From assembly GCF_014650875.1 (NCBI RefSeq), contig NZ_BMVU01000006.1:62001-126000 (forward strand): a stretch of DNA of 64,000 nt. The letters run 5' to 3'. The translations under genes and the position numbers were made by a program. Position 1 is the stretch's first letter, and every line of letters starts with the position of its first letter. A model generated the notes under the pieces. That model did not search any database, was not told the DNA's origin, and worked only from the letters and a program-made list of their open reading frames with translations. This DNA is from Streptomyces minutiscleroticus. Lineage in GTDB: Bacteria; Actinomycetota; Actinomycetes; Streptomycetales; Streptomycetaceae. Shown piece after piece: positions 36,361 through 44,584 of this stretch.

Positions 36361-36942
36361 ATGGTCAGGATGAGCGCAGAAGAGCGGCGCGAGAGCGTCG
36401 TCCGCGCGGCGGTCGCGGAGTTCGCGCGCAAGGGGTTCCACGGCACCTCCACCGAGGCGATCGCGCGGCGGGTGGGCGTGTCGCAGCCGTATCTGTTCCG
36501 CCTCTTCAGGAACAAGAAGGAGATCTTCGTCGCGGCCTCGCTCCGCGCCGTCGACGACACGCGCCTCGTCCTGGAGGAGGCGGCCCGGGGACTGAGCGGC
36601 GAGAAGGCGCTGCACGCCATGGCGAACGCCTATGCGCGGCTGGTCGCCGAGCACCCGGAGACACTGCACATGCAGATGCAGACCTACGTCACCGTCGCGG
36701 CCATCGAGGCGGAGGGCGACCACGCGTTCGCCCACGCGGTGCGGACCGGCTGGACGAGACTCTGGCAGACCGTCCACCGGCCCCTGGGCACCGACACCGG
36801 CAGCACCACGGTCTTCTGGGCCCACGGCATGCTGATCAACACACTCACCGCCATGGGCTTCCCGCCCGACCACACGGTGTGGCAGGGCATGCGCCTCCCG
36901 GCCCGCCTCTCGCGCCGCCCGGCGGAGCACGCCGACGCCTGA
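36361..36942 (+). CDS. TetR-family transcriptional regulator
   Basis: 193 residues. Residues 5-55 are the TetR helix-turn-helix (RESVVRAAVAEFARKGFHG, then TEAIARRVGVSQPYLFRLFRNKKEIF). The all-helical ligand domain follows. The start could also be the ATG at 36370. It is on the same strand as the exporter, 113 bases away, with a terminator-like hairpin between, so it probably has its own promoter. TetR proteins next to MFS pumps commonly repress them. Confidence 0.88.
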   Translation: MVRMSAEERRESVVRAAVAEFARKGFHGTSTEAIARRVGVSQPYLFRLFRNKKEIFVAASLRAVDDTRLVLEEAARGLSGEKALHAMANAYARLVAEHPETLHMQMQTYVTVAAIEAEGDHAFAHAVRTGWTRLWQTVHRPLGTDTGSTTVFWAHGMLINTLTAMGFPPDHTVWQGMRLPARLSRRPAEHADA

Positions 36943-37005
36943 GCGGCCCTCCGCCCGCCGTCCGGTCCCCGCCGAGGGGACCGCGCGAACGCCGGGCCCC
37001 GTTCG

Positions 37006-37926
37006 TCAGGACACCGTCCGCGGGTCGGCCAGTCGCCCGCCGACCCGCGCGGCCGTCTCGCGCAGCCAGATGTGGGCGGCGTCGTGGGTGTGGACCGGGT
37101 ACCACCACATCGCCTCCCGCAGCGGTACCGCCTCGTACGGCGGCTCCACCGTGCGTACGGCGGCGAGCGGGGCGAGGAGCCGGGCCAGGCGGGCCTGGAC
37201 CATGGCGATGCGGCGGGTTCCGGCCACCAGCAGGGGCAGCAGCTGGAAGCTGTCGACGGAGACCTCCACCCGCGGTTCGACGCCGAGCATGCCGAGCTGG
37301 CGCACGGCGGGGGCGTCGTAGGTGCGCTGGTAGGTGACCCAGGGCAGCCGGGCCAGGTCCTGGCGGGTGAGGCGGTCGCCGACACCGGGGCGGTCGGCGG
37401 CGACGAGGAAGACCCAGCGGTCGTCGTAGAGGTCGGTGGCGGGGAAGCCGCTGATGACGCCGTGCGGCATGAGCAGCCCGTCGGCGGCGCTCAGCAGGGT
37501 GGCGGTGTCGTCCGTCACGGTGTTCGGCGTCTGGCTGAAGCGCAGCCGGATGCCGGGGGCCTCCTCGTGCACCGCGCGGGCCAGTTCGGTGCCGAAGACG
37601 GCGACGGCGTAGTCGGAGGCCAGAAGCCTGAACTCCCGGCTCTCCTCGGCCGGATCGAAGTCCGCCTGGCTGGCGAAGAGGCGTTCCAGCAGGTCGTAGG
37701 CGGTGGACGTGCGGTCGAGGAGGACCTGGCCCAGGGCGGTGAGCTCGTAGTGGCCGCCGACGCGGGCGAGCAGGTCGTCGTCGAAGTGGCGGCGCAGCCG
37801 GGCCAGGGCCGCGCTCATCGCGGGCTGGCTGAGTCCGACGCGCCGCCCGGCGCGGGTGACGTTGCGCTCCTCCAGCAGGGCGCGCAGGGCGACGACGAGG
37901 TTGAGGTCCAGCCGGGCCAGATTCAC
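37006..37926 (-). CDS. LysR-family transcriptional regulator
   Basis: 306 residues. The N-terminal helix-turn-helix (RLDLNLVVALRALLEERNVTRAGRR, then LSQPAMSAALARLRRHF) resembles the NodD/NahR branch, which often governs aromatic catabolism. The effector domain includes FRLLASDYAVAVFG and DRWVFLVAADRPG. It is divergent from the ring-cleavage operon at 38054, with a T-N11-A dyad between them, so it is the probable activator of that operon, responding to its substrate or an intermediate. Confidence 0.88.
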   Translation of the reverse strand: MNLARLDLNLVVALRALLEERNVTRAGRRVGLSQPAMSAALARLRRHFDDDLLARVGGHYELTALGQVLLDRTSTAYDLLERLFASQADFDPAEESREFRLLASDYAVAVFGTELARAVHEEAPGIRLRFSQTPNTVTDDTATLLSAADGLLMPHGVISGFPATDLYDDRWVFLVAADRPGVGDRLTRQDLARLPWVTYQRTYDAPAVRQLGMLGVEPRVEVSVDSFQLLPLLVAGTRRIAMVQARLARLLAPLAAVRTVEPPYEAVPLREAMWWYPVHTHDAAHIWLRETAARVGGRLADPRTVS

Positions 37927-37972
37927 GGGACTCCCCCTTGCGGTACGGCGCCGATCAGGGCGGATAAACGCG

Positions 37973-37991
37973 GTGGATGCCGATCATCCAC
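37973..37991. promoter_or_regulatory. LysR-type T-N11-A dyad upstream of the ring-cleavage operon
   Basis: GTGGAT and ATCCAC face each other across seven bases. T at 37974 and A at 37986 give the T-N11-A spacing of LysR recognition sites. It lies between the divergent LysR gene and the FAH gene, 62 bases ahead of the latter's start codon. Confidence 0.6.
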
Positions 37992-38053
37992 GGAATCTAT
38001 TTCCCTGATCACAGGTGCGCGGTCCAGATTAGTGCCACCGCAATCAGGAGGAC

Positions 38054-39055
38054 ATGTACGTGAAACCTGAACCCGTGTCTGCGCCCTTCGCCGGGCCCTT
38101 CGCCCTGGCGACCCTGTCGGCCCCGGACGGGCCCGCCTTCCCCGCCCTCGTCACGCCCGACGCCCGGGTGCTCGACCTGCGAGTCGCCCTCGACGAGGCG
38201 TGGTTGACGGTCCGGAGCCTGCTGGAACGCTGGGAGACGGCGCTGCCGCGGCTGCGGACGCTGGCCGGCGGGAGCGGTCCCGCGCGCAGACCGCTGGCGG
38301 ACTTCCGGGTGCACGCCCCCGTCGAGCCGCGCCAGGTCCTCCAGTCCGGCGCCAACTACCGCCGGCACGTCATCGACCTGCACGTCGCACACCGCGACCC
38401 GGCCGACGACCGGCCCGAGGAGGAGCGCCGCGCCGAGGCCGCCGAGATCATGGACCGGCGGGCGGCCGAGGACCTTCCCTACGTCTTCATCGGCCTGCCG
38501 AGCGCGATCACGGGCCCGTACGACGACGTCGTGCTGCCCTCCTGGGCAAAGAAGCCGGACTGGGAGCTGGAGCTGGCCGCCGTCATCGGCCGGCCCGCAC
38601 ACCGTGTGTCCGTCGAGGAGGCGCTGGAGCACGTCGCCGGGTACACCATCGCCAACGACCTGACCGACCGTGCCACCGTCTTCCGCCGCGACATGCCGCA
38701 GATCGGCACCGACTGGCTGCGCAGCAAGAACGCCCCCGGCTTCACCCCGCTCGGCCCGTGGATCGTGCCGGCCGAGTCGATCGCGGACCCCGGCGACCTG
38801 CGCGTCACGCTCAGGCTCAACGGCGAGACCATGCAGGACGAGTCCACCAAGGACATGATCTTCGACGTGGCGCGCATGGTGTCCTACGCCTCGCAGACCG
38901 CGCGCCTGCTGCCCGGCGACCTGGTGCTGACCGGCTCCCCGGCCGGCAACGGCATGCACTGGGGCCGGCTGCTGCGCGACGGCGACGTCATGGACGGCAC
39001 GATCACCGGCCTCGGCGCCCAGCGCACCCGGTGTGTGGCGGAGGCCGCGTCGTGA
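38054..39055 (+). CDS. Fumarylacetoacetate hydrolase family protein (first copy)
   Basis: 333 residues with AGGAGG just ahead of the ATG. The FAH core follows an N-terminal domain. LQSGANYRRHV opens it, DWELELAAVIG gives the metal-binding E-x-E, and GYTIANDLTDR and LPGDLVLTGSPAGNG follow. The family cleaves carbon-carbon bonds of acylpyruvates or hydrates/decarboxylates ring-fission products using Mg or Ca. It is the first gene of a six-gene operon and overlaps the next gene by four bases. It is one of two FAH members in the operon, so they probably act on successive intermediates. Confidence 0.85.
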   Translation: MYVKPEPVSAPFAGPFALATLSAPDGPAFPALVTPDARVLDLRVALDEAWLTVRSLLERWETALPRLRTLAGGSGPARRPLADFRVHAPVEPRQVLQSGANYRRHVIDLHVAHRDPADDRPEEERRAEAAEIMDRRAAEDLPYVFIGLPSAITGPYDDVVLPSWAKKPDWELELAAVIGRPAHRVSVEEALEHVAGYTIANDLTDRATVFRRDMPQIGTDWLRSKNAPGFTPLGPWIVPAESIADPGDLRVTLRLNGETMQDESTKDMIFDVARMVSYASQTARLLPGDLVLTGSPAGNGMHWGRLLRDGDVMDGTITGLGAQRTRCVAEAAS

Positions 39056-40041
39056 CGCCCGACCGCCACGACCCCGAGGGGGCGATCGCCGAGGCCGCCG
39101 GGGCGTACTCCAACTGGGGGCGCTGGGGCGAGGACGACCGGCTGGGCACCCTGAACTTCCTCGACGGGGCCAAGCGCCGCGAGGGCGCCGCGCTCGTCCG
39201 CCGGGGCGTCAGCTTCTCGCTGTCCCAGCGGTTCGACATGGACGGCCCGCAGAAGGGCTGGCGGCGGCGCACCAACCCGGTGCACACCATGCTCGACACC
39301 GGCACCGACGCCGCGCTCGGCAACCAGGGCTTCCCGCACGGCATCGGCGGCGCCGACGACGTCATCACGATGCCGCTGCAGTGCTCCACGCAGTGGGACG
39401 GGCTCGGCCACATCTTCGACCACGGGAAGGCGTGGAACGGGCGGCCCGCCGAGAAGGTCGTCACCTCCGACGGCGACCTGGTCACCGGCATCGAGCACAT
39501 GGCCCCGCACGTCGCCGGGCGCGGTGTCCTGCTGGACGTGGGCCGCGTGATCGGCACGGACGGCAGCGGGGCGGAGGCCGGGAGCGGCGGAGAACTGCCC
39601 GACGGGTTCGCCGTCACCGAGGAACACCTGACGGCGACCGCCGAGGCACACGGTGTGCGCGTCGGACGCGGTGACATCGTCGTGGTCCGCACCGGGCAGC
39701 TGGCCCGCGCCCGGCGCGAGGGCTGGGGCGACTACGCGGGCGGCCCCGCCCCCGGCCTGTCGTTCACCGCGGCGGGCTGGCTGCACCGCACCGAGATCGC
39801 CGCGATCGCCACCGACACCTGGGGCTTCGAGGTGCGGCCCAACGAGTTCGAGCACGCCTTCCAGCCGCTGCACCAGGTCGCGATCCCCCACATCGGCCTG
39901 CTCATCGGCGAGATGTGGGACCTGGACGCACTGGCCGAGGACTGCGCGGCCGACGGTGTGTACGAGTTCTGGCTCACGGCCGCGCCGCTGCCCGTCACCG
40001 GAGCCGTCGGCTCGCCCGTCAACCCGATCGCCGTCAAGTGA
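39052..40041 (+). CDS. Cyclase-family (kynurenine formamidase-like) hydrolase
   Basis: 329 residues from a GTG overlapping the FAH stop. WGRWGEDDRLGTLNFL near the N-terminus and STQWDGLGHIFDHGKAWNG near 125 are the cyclase_2 signature, in which the usual HxGTHxD metal motif reads QWDGLGH. GVLLDVGRV and DIVVVRTGQ follow. Family members hydrolyse formamides, isatin or cyclic esters. Here it would open a ring, lactone or amide in the aromatic pathway. The exact reaction cannot be read from sequence. Confidence 0.8.
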   Translation: MTPDRHDPEGAIAEAAGAYSNWGRWGEDDRLGTLNFLDGAKRREGAALVRRGVSFSLSQRFDMDGPQKGWRRRTNPVHTMLDTGTDAALGNQGFPHGIGGADDVITMPLQCSTQWDGLGHIFDHGKAWNGRPAEKVVTSDGDLVTGIEHMAPHVAGRGVLLDVGRVIGTDGSGAEAGSGGELPDGFAVTEEHLTATAEAHGVRVGRGDIVVVRTGQLARARREGWGDYAGGPAPGLSFTAAGWLHRTEIAAIATDTWGFEVRPNEFEHAFQPLHQVAIPHIGLLIGEMWDLDALAEDCAADGVYEFWLTAAPLPVTGAVGSPVNPIAVK

Positions 40042-40064
40042 CGCGTGGAACAAAGGGGTTCCCC

Positions 40065-41195
40065 ATGAGCACATCCCGTACGGTCCTCGTCGTCGGCGGC
40101 GGCGCGGCCGGCAACGCCGCGACGATCCTGCTGCGCCGGGCCGGCCTCGCCGTGGACCTGATCGAGGCCAGGGACGACTGGAACGCCACCGCCGGCTCCG
40201 GCATCACCCTCCAGGGCAACGCCCTGCGCGTACTGCGCGAACTCGGCGTGTGGGAGCGGGTGCGGGCGTCCGGACACGGCTTCGACGAGGTCGGCATCAC
40301 CGCCCCCGACGGCACCGTGCTGCACGTCCAGCGCGACATCCGCATCGGCGGCGACGACCTGCCCGCCACCGTCGGCATGCAGCGCCCCCGGCTCCAGGGT
40401 GTCCTGATCGACGCCGTGCGCGCCAGCGGCGCCTCCGTCCGCCTCGGCACGACCGCCGAGAGCCTGGACCAGGACGCGGACGGCGTCTCGGTCCGCTTCT
40501 CCGACGGCACCGAGGGCCGCTACGACCTGGTGATCGCCGCCGACGGACTCGGTTCCGCGACCCGCGCGGCGATCGGCGTCCCCGACAGGCCCGAGCCGAC
40601 CGGCATGGCCATCTGGCGCGTCGCCGCGCCGCGCCCGGCGGGAGTGACGCGCACCGACCTCACCTACGGCGGCCCCGCCTACATCGCCGGCTACTGCCCC
40701 ACCGGCGAGGACACGATCTACGCGTACGTGGTCGAGGCCAACCGCGACCGCGCGTCCATCCCGCCCGGGACCTACGCCGACGAGATGCGCCGGCTCGCCT
40801 CCGCCTACGGCGGCCACTGGCCGGAGATCACCGCGCACATCACCGACCCGGCGAAGGTCAACTACACCTGGTTCGACCGGCTGCTGGTCGAGGGCTCCTG
40901 GCACCGCGGGCGCGTCGTGCTGGCCGGCGACGCCGCCCACTGCTGCCCGCCCACCCTCGCGCAGGGCGCCGCCCTGTCCCTGGAGGACGCCTGGGTGCTC
41001 GCCCAGCTGCTGACCGCCGCCGACCGGTGGGACGACGCCCTGTTCCGGACGTACTACGAGCGCCGGATCGCCCGTGTGCGCCCCGTGGTGGAGGCGTCCG
41101 TGCAGATCGGGCAGTGGCAGCTGGACGGTGTGCGCGACGCCGACCTGCCCGCGCTGATGGGCCGCACCATGGCGATGCTCAAGGAGCTGCCGTGA
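40065..41195 (+). CDS. FAD-dependent aromatic monooxygenase (group A flavoprotein hydroxylase)
   Basis: 376 residues. VVGGGAAGNAATILLRRAGL is the N-terminal FAD dinucleotide fold, the middle keeps DLVIAADGLGS (the DG motif), and GDAAHCCPPTLAQGAALSLED is the GD motif that closes the FAD site. These define group A hydroxylases such as 4-hydroxybenzoate or 3-hydroxybenzoate 6-hydroxylases, which use NAD(P)H and oxygen to hydroxylate a phenolic ring. It probably makes the diol that the dioxygenase at 42228 cleaves. It overlaps the following amidohydrolase by four bases. Confidence 0.88.
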   Translation: MSTSRTVLVVGGGAAGNAATILLRRAGLAVDLIEARDDWNATAGSGITLQGNALRVLRELGVWERVRASGHGFDEVGITAPDGTVLHVQRDIRIGGDDLPATVGMQRPRLQGVLIDAVRASGASVRLGTTAESLDQDADGVSVRFSDGTEGRYDLVIAADGLGSATRAAIGVPDRPEPTGMAIWRVAAPRPAGVTRTDLTYGGPAYIAGYCPTGEDTIYAYVVEANRDRASIPPGTYADEMRRLASAYGGHWPEITAHITDPAKVNYTWFDRLLVEGSWHRGRVVLAGDAAHCCPPTLAQGAALSLEDAWVLAQLLTAADRWDDALFRTYYERRIARVRPVVEASVQIGQWQLDGVRDADLPALMGRTMAMLKELP

Positions 41196-42214
41196 CCGCC
41201 CCCGCCGCCTCGGCCGCGCCCACCGTCGACGTGCACGCCCACGTCCTGCTGCCCGAGGTCGAGGCGCTCGTGGCCGGTCTGCCCGGCCACGGGGAGGCGC
41301 GGGCGCTCGACGCCCGCCGCAACGGCCCCGCCGCCCTCGCCGTCAGCGGTCCCATGGTGCGCGAGCGCCTACCGAGGCTGACCGACCTCACCGTGCGCCT
41401 GGCGGCGATGGACGCCCAAGGTGTGGACGTACAGCTGGTCAGCCCCTCTCCCTCGCACTACCACTACTGGACGGACGAGGAGACGGCCGAGAAGGTGTGC
41501 CGGCTGGCCAACGAGGCGACGGCCGCACACTGTTCGGCCGCCCCCGGCCGGCTGCGCGGCCTGGGCCTCGTACCGCTCCAGCACCCGGGGCACACGGTGC
41601 GCGCGCTCGACCACGCCCTGGACCAGGGGCTGGCCGGGGTGGAGATCTCCAGCCACGCACCGGGCAGGGAACTGTCCGACCCGGCCTACGAGCCCTTCTG
41701 GACCCGGGCGGAGGAGACGGGCGCCATCGTCTTCCTGCACCCCTTCGGCTGCACGCTCGACGAGCGCCTGGACCAGTGGTACCTGTCCAACACCGTCGGC
41801 CAGCCCACCGAGAACGCCGTCGCGCTCTCCCACCTGATCTTCTCCGGGGTCCTGGACCGCCACCCCGGCCTGAAGCTGGTCGCGGCGCACGGCGGCGGCT
41901 ACCTGCCCACCCACATCGGCCGCTCCGACCACGCCTGGTCCGCCCGCCCCGACGCGGGCGCGGGCTGCGCCCACCCGCCCAGCAGCTACCTGCGGCGGCT
42001 GTACTTCGACTCCCTCGTCCACGACCCGCACGTCCTGCGGGAACTGGTCCGGGCCGCCGGCGCCGACCGGGTGCTGCTCGGCTCCGACTTCCCCTTCGAC
42101 ATGGGCACCGAGGACCCCGTCGGCGCCCTGCGCGCGGCCCACCTCCCCCAGGCCGACTTCGACGCCGTCCGCGGCGCCAACGCCTCCGCCCTGCTCGACC
42201 TCGCCCTCTCCTGA
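41192..42214 (+). CDS. ACMSD-like amidohydrolase (metal-dependent decarboxylase)
   Basis: 340 residues from a GTG overlapping the monooxygenase stop. DVHAHVLLPE gives the HxH metal ligands, IVFLHPFGC and LVAAHGGGYLP the following histidines, and LLGSDFPFDMG the aspartate. It resembles 2-amino-3-carboxymuconate-6-semialdehyde decarboxylase and other non-oxidative decarboxylases of the amidohydrolase_2 family. In this operon it could remove a carboxylate from the ring-fission product. It is a distant relative of the protein at 3566-4453. Confidence 0.85.
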   Translation: MTAPAASAAPTVDVHAHVLLPEVEALVAGLPGHGEARALDARRNGPAALAVSGPMVRERLPRLTDLTVRLAAMDAQGVDVQLVSPSPSHYHYWTDEETAEKVCRLANEATAAHCSAAPGRLRGLGLVPLQHPGHTVRALDHALDQGLAGVEISSHAPGRELSDPAYEPFWTRAEETGAIVFLHPFGCTLDERLDQWYLSNTVGQPTENAVALSHLIFSGVLDRHPGLKLVAAHGGGYLPTHIGRSDHAWSARPDAGAGCAHPPSSYLRRLYFDSLVHDPHVLRELVRAAGADRVLLGSDFPFDMGTEDPVGALRAAHLPQADFDAVRGANASALLDLALS

Positions 42215-42227
42215 GGAGGAACCCACG

Positions 42228-43166
42228 ATGAGCGCCCGTCTGCTCACCCACCTGCGCCACGTCGACCTGGCCGTGCCCGACTACGACAAGCAGCTCGGCT
42301 TCTACTCCGGCGTCTGGGGCCTGACCAAGGTCGCCGAGGACTCCGGCATCTCCTTCCTGGCCGCCGAGGGCTCGCCGGAGCAGTACGTCATACGGCTGCG
42401 CAAGGCCGACGAGAAGCGCCTCGACCTCGTCTCCTACGGAGCCGCGAGCCCGGCCGACGTGGACACGCTCGCCGAGCGGCTCCTCGCCGGCGGCGTGCAG
42501 CTGATATCGCAGCCCGGCACGGTCGACACGCCCGGCGGCGGCTACGGCTTCCGCTTCTTCGACGTCGACGGCCGCACCGTCGAGGTCTCCGCCGACGTCG
42601 AGGTACGGCGGCACCGCAGGATCGAGGAGCGCGAGTCCGTCCCGGTCAAGCTGTCCCATGTCGTCCTCAACTCCCCCGACCTGAACAGGACCCGGGAGTG
42701 GTACGAGCGGCACCTCGGCTTCCGGCTCTCCGACACCCTCAGCTCGCCGCACATGGGCGAGGTCATGCACTTCATGCGGATCAGCACCCAGCACCACTCC
42801 ATGGCCATCGCCCAGGGCCCGCACACCTCCCTGCACCACGTCTCCTTCGAGATGCGCGGTCTGGACGAGTACATGCGCGGCTCGGGACGGGTGATGCGCG
42901 CCGGCTTCCGCAAGATCTGGGGCCCGGGCCGGCACATGGCCGGCGACAACACCTTCACCTACTTCCTCGACCCGCACGGCAACACCGTCGAGTACACCAC
43001 CGAGCTGGAGTGCCTGGACGAGGACACCTGGCACCCGCACATCTACGACTTCTCGCAGCCCGAGGTCACCGACCAGTGGGGCACGGCGAACCCGATGAAC
43101 GAGCTGGTCGCCAAGGAGTCCTTCAACGACCCCGACCGCGGCGTGTTCGTCGCCCCGCCGGTCTGA
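42228..43166 (+). CDS. Two-domain VOC-fold extradiol ring-cleavage dioxygenase
   Basis: 312 residues in two VOC repeats (about 5-125 and 138-260). The C-terminal repeat carries the type I extradiol iron triad, His144 (KLSHVVL), His204 (SLHHVSF) and Glu255 (NTVEYTT), with spacing like BphC and catechol 2,3-dioxygenases. It should cleave a catechol-type or hydroquinone-type diol next to the hydroxyls using Fe(II) and oxygen. AGGAGG lies before the ATG. The preceding monooxygenase would supply the diol. The substrate is unknown. Confidence 0.87.
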   Translation: MSARLLTHLRHVDLAVPDYDKQLGFYSGVWGLTKVAEDSGISFLAAEGSPEQYVIRLRKADEKRLDLVSYGAASPADVDTLAERLLAGGVQLISQPGTVDTPGGGYGFRFFDVDGRTVEVSADVEVRRHRRIEERESVPVKLSHVVLNSPDLNRTREWYERHLGFRLSDTLSSPHMGEVMHFMRISTQHHSMAIAQGPHTSLHHVSFEMRGLDEYMRGSGRVMRAGFRKIWGPGRHMAGDNTFTYFLDPHGNTVEYTTELECLDEDTWHPHIYDFSQPEVTDQWGTANPMNELVAKESFNDPDRGVFVAPPV

Positions 43167-43172
43167 GCGAGA

Positions 43173-43298
43173 ACCGGCCCGGCGCCGCGGCCGGTCCGAC
43201 AGCGAGGACCGGCCCCACGCCGAGGACCGGTCCGACATTGTGGACCGGTTCGAACCAAAGGACCGTTCCCCTACCGAGGACCGGTCCGGCGCCGGGGC
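43173..43298. repeat. Seven degenerate 18-bp tandem repeats between operon genes
   Basis: Units of 18 bases begin with CCGG and mostly end in GAGGA; typical ones are CCGGTCCGACAGCGAGGA and CCGGTCCGACATTGTGGA. They run from just after the dioxygenase stop. The following 180 bases to the next start codon are GC-rich with no gene. The plus frame would encode six-residue TGPxPR repeats, but no start supports translation. Confidence 0.65.
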
Positions 43299-43480
43299 AC
43301 GGCCGCCCCGTCGAACGCCCTGACACGGGACCGCCATGCCCTCCGGACGCCGTGTCCTCCGGACCCGCCGACCCACAGCAGCCGCCCACCGCCCCGCGCC
43401 GGCCGCCCGCAGCTCCCGCGCCGACACGGACGCGGGCCACCGGCCCCCCTCCACCGACTCCCCCTCACCGGAGCCGCACC

Positions 43481-44452
43481 ATGCGTTTCGCCGCCTACGA
43501 ACACCAGCGCCAGCACCGAGTGGCCGTCGTGGAGGACGACGGCACGCTCCGCCCGCTGCCCGGCGTCACCTCGCTCACCGACCTCCTCCGGCGGACCGAC
43601 GGCCTGCCCGGCCTGCTCGCCGCCGGCGCGGCGGCGCTCGACGCGCCGCCCGGACCCCACGTCTGCGAGGTGCGGCTGCTGCCTCCCCTCCGGCCCGCGT
43701 CGATACGGGACTTCGTGGCCTTCGAGGAGCACGTCGAGGGCGTCCGGCGCTCCGTCGACGGCGCGGCCGGCGTGCCCGACCAGTGGTACGCGGCCCCCAC
43801 CTTCTACTTCACCAATCCGCACGCCGTCCAAGGCCACCAGGACGACGTCCCCGTGCCGCCCGGCTCGGCCGTGCTCGACTTCGAACTCGAGGTGGGCGCC
43901 GTCATCGGCCGCGAGGGCCGCGACCTCACACCCGAGCGGGCCCGCGACCACATCGTCGGCTACACCGTCCTCAACGACTGGTCCGCCCGCGACCTGCAGT
44001 CCGCCGAGATGAAGGTGGGCCTCGGCCCCTGCAAGGGCAAGGACACCGCCACCTCCCTCGGCCCGTACCTCGTCACCGCCGACGAACTGGAGCCCCACCG
44101 CGACGCGGACGGCTTCCTGCGCCTGGCCCTGACCGCCCGGGTCAACGGCGAGACGGTCGGCGAGGACCTGCTGTCCAACATGAGCTGGACCTTCGAGGAG
44201 ATGACCGCCTACGCCTCCCGCGGCACCCGCGTGGTGCCGGGCGACGTCCTCGGCTCGGGCACCTGCGGCAACGGCGGCTGCCTGGCCGAGCTGTGGGGCG
44301 TGCGCGGCGAGCGGACCCCGCCGCCGCTGAGGCCCGGCGACACCGTCGACCTCACCGTCCAGGGCATCGGCACCCTCACCAACACCGTCGTCCCCGGTGC
44401 CGAGCCCGTGCCCCTGCCCGCCGGCCGGCGCCGCGGCCGGGAGCGGCCCTGA
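43481..44452 (+). CDS. Fumarylacetoacetate hydrolase family protein (second copy)
   Basis: 323 residues from the ATG at 43481; the frame is open far upstream through the repeats, but MRFAAYEHQ is the usual family start. FVAFEEHVEG, LDFELEVGAVIG (metal-binding E-x-E), GYTVLNDWSARDLQ, GPCKGKDTATSLGPYLVT and GDVLGSGTCGNGG follow FAH order. This is closer to true fumarylacetoacetate or acylpyruvate hydrolases than the first copy. It would act late, hydrolysing the ring-fission product to central metabolites. The 314-base gap from the dioxygenase leaves open whether it shares their transcript. Confidence 0.85.
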   Translation: MRFAAYEHQRQHRVAVVEDDGTLRPLPGVTSLTDLLRRTDGLPGLLAAGAAALDAPPGPHVCEVRLLPPLRPASIRDFVAFEEHVEGVRRSVDGAAGVPDQWYAAPTFYFTNPHAVQGHQDDVPVPPGSAVLDFELEVGAVIGREGRDLTPERARDHIVGYTVLNDWSARDLQSAEMKVGLGPCKGKDTATSLGPYLVTADELEPHRDADGFLRLALTARVNGETVGEDLLSNMSWTFEEMTAYASRGTRVVPGDVLGSGTCGNGGCLAELWGVRGERTPPPLRPGDTVDLTVQGIGTLTNTVVPGAEPVPLPAGRRRGRERP

Positions 44453-44584
44453 ACGGCCCGTGTCCCCCGGAACGGCTCCGGCGGCCGCCGCCTCCCGGAA
44501 CCGTGGGCACCGTCCCCGCGTCCCCGTACCGGAAGGCCGGTGATCATGGTCGTCCCACCGGGCGCTGCTTCAGGACGGGGACAG

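Noticed and set aside
43173..43298. CRISPR array
   Set aside because: Units are contiguous 18-bp degenerate repeats with no spacers and no cas genes nearby.
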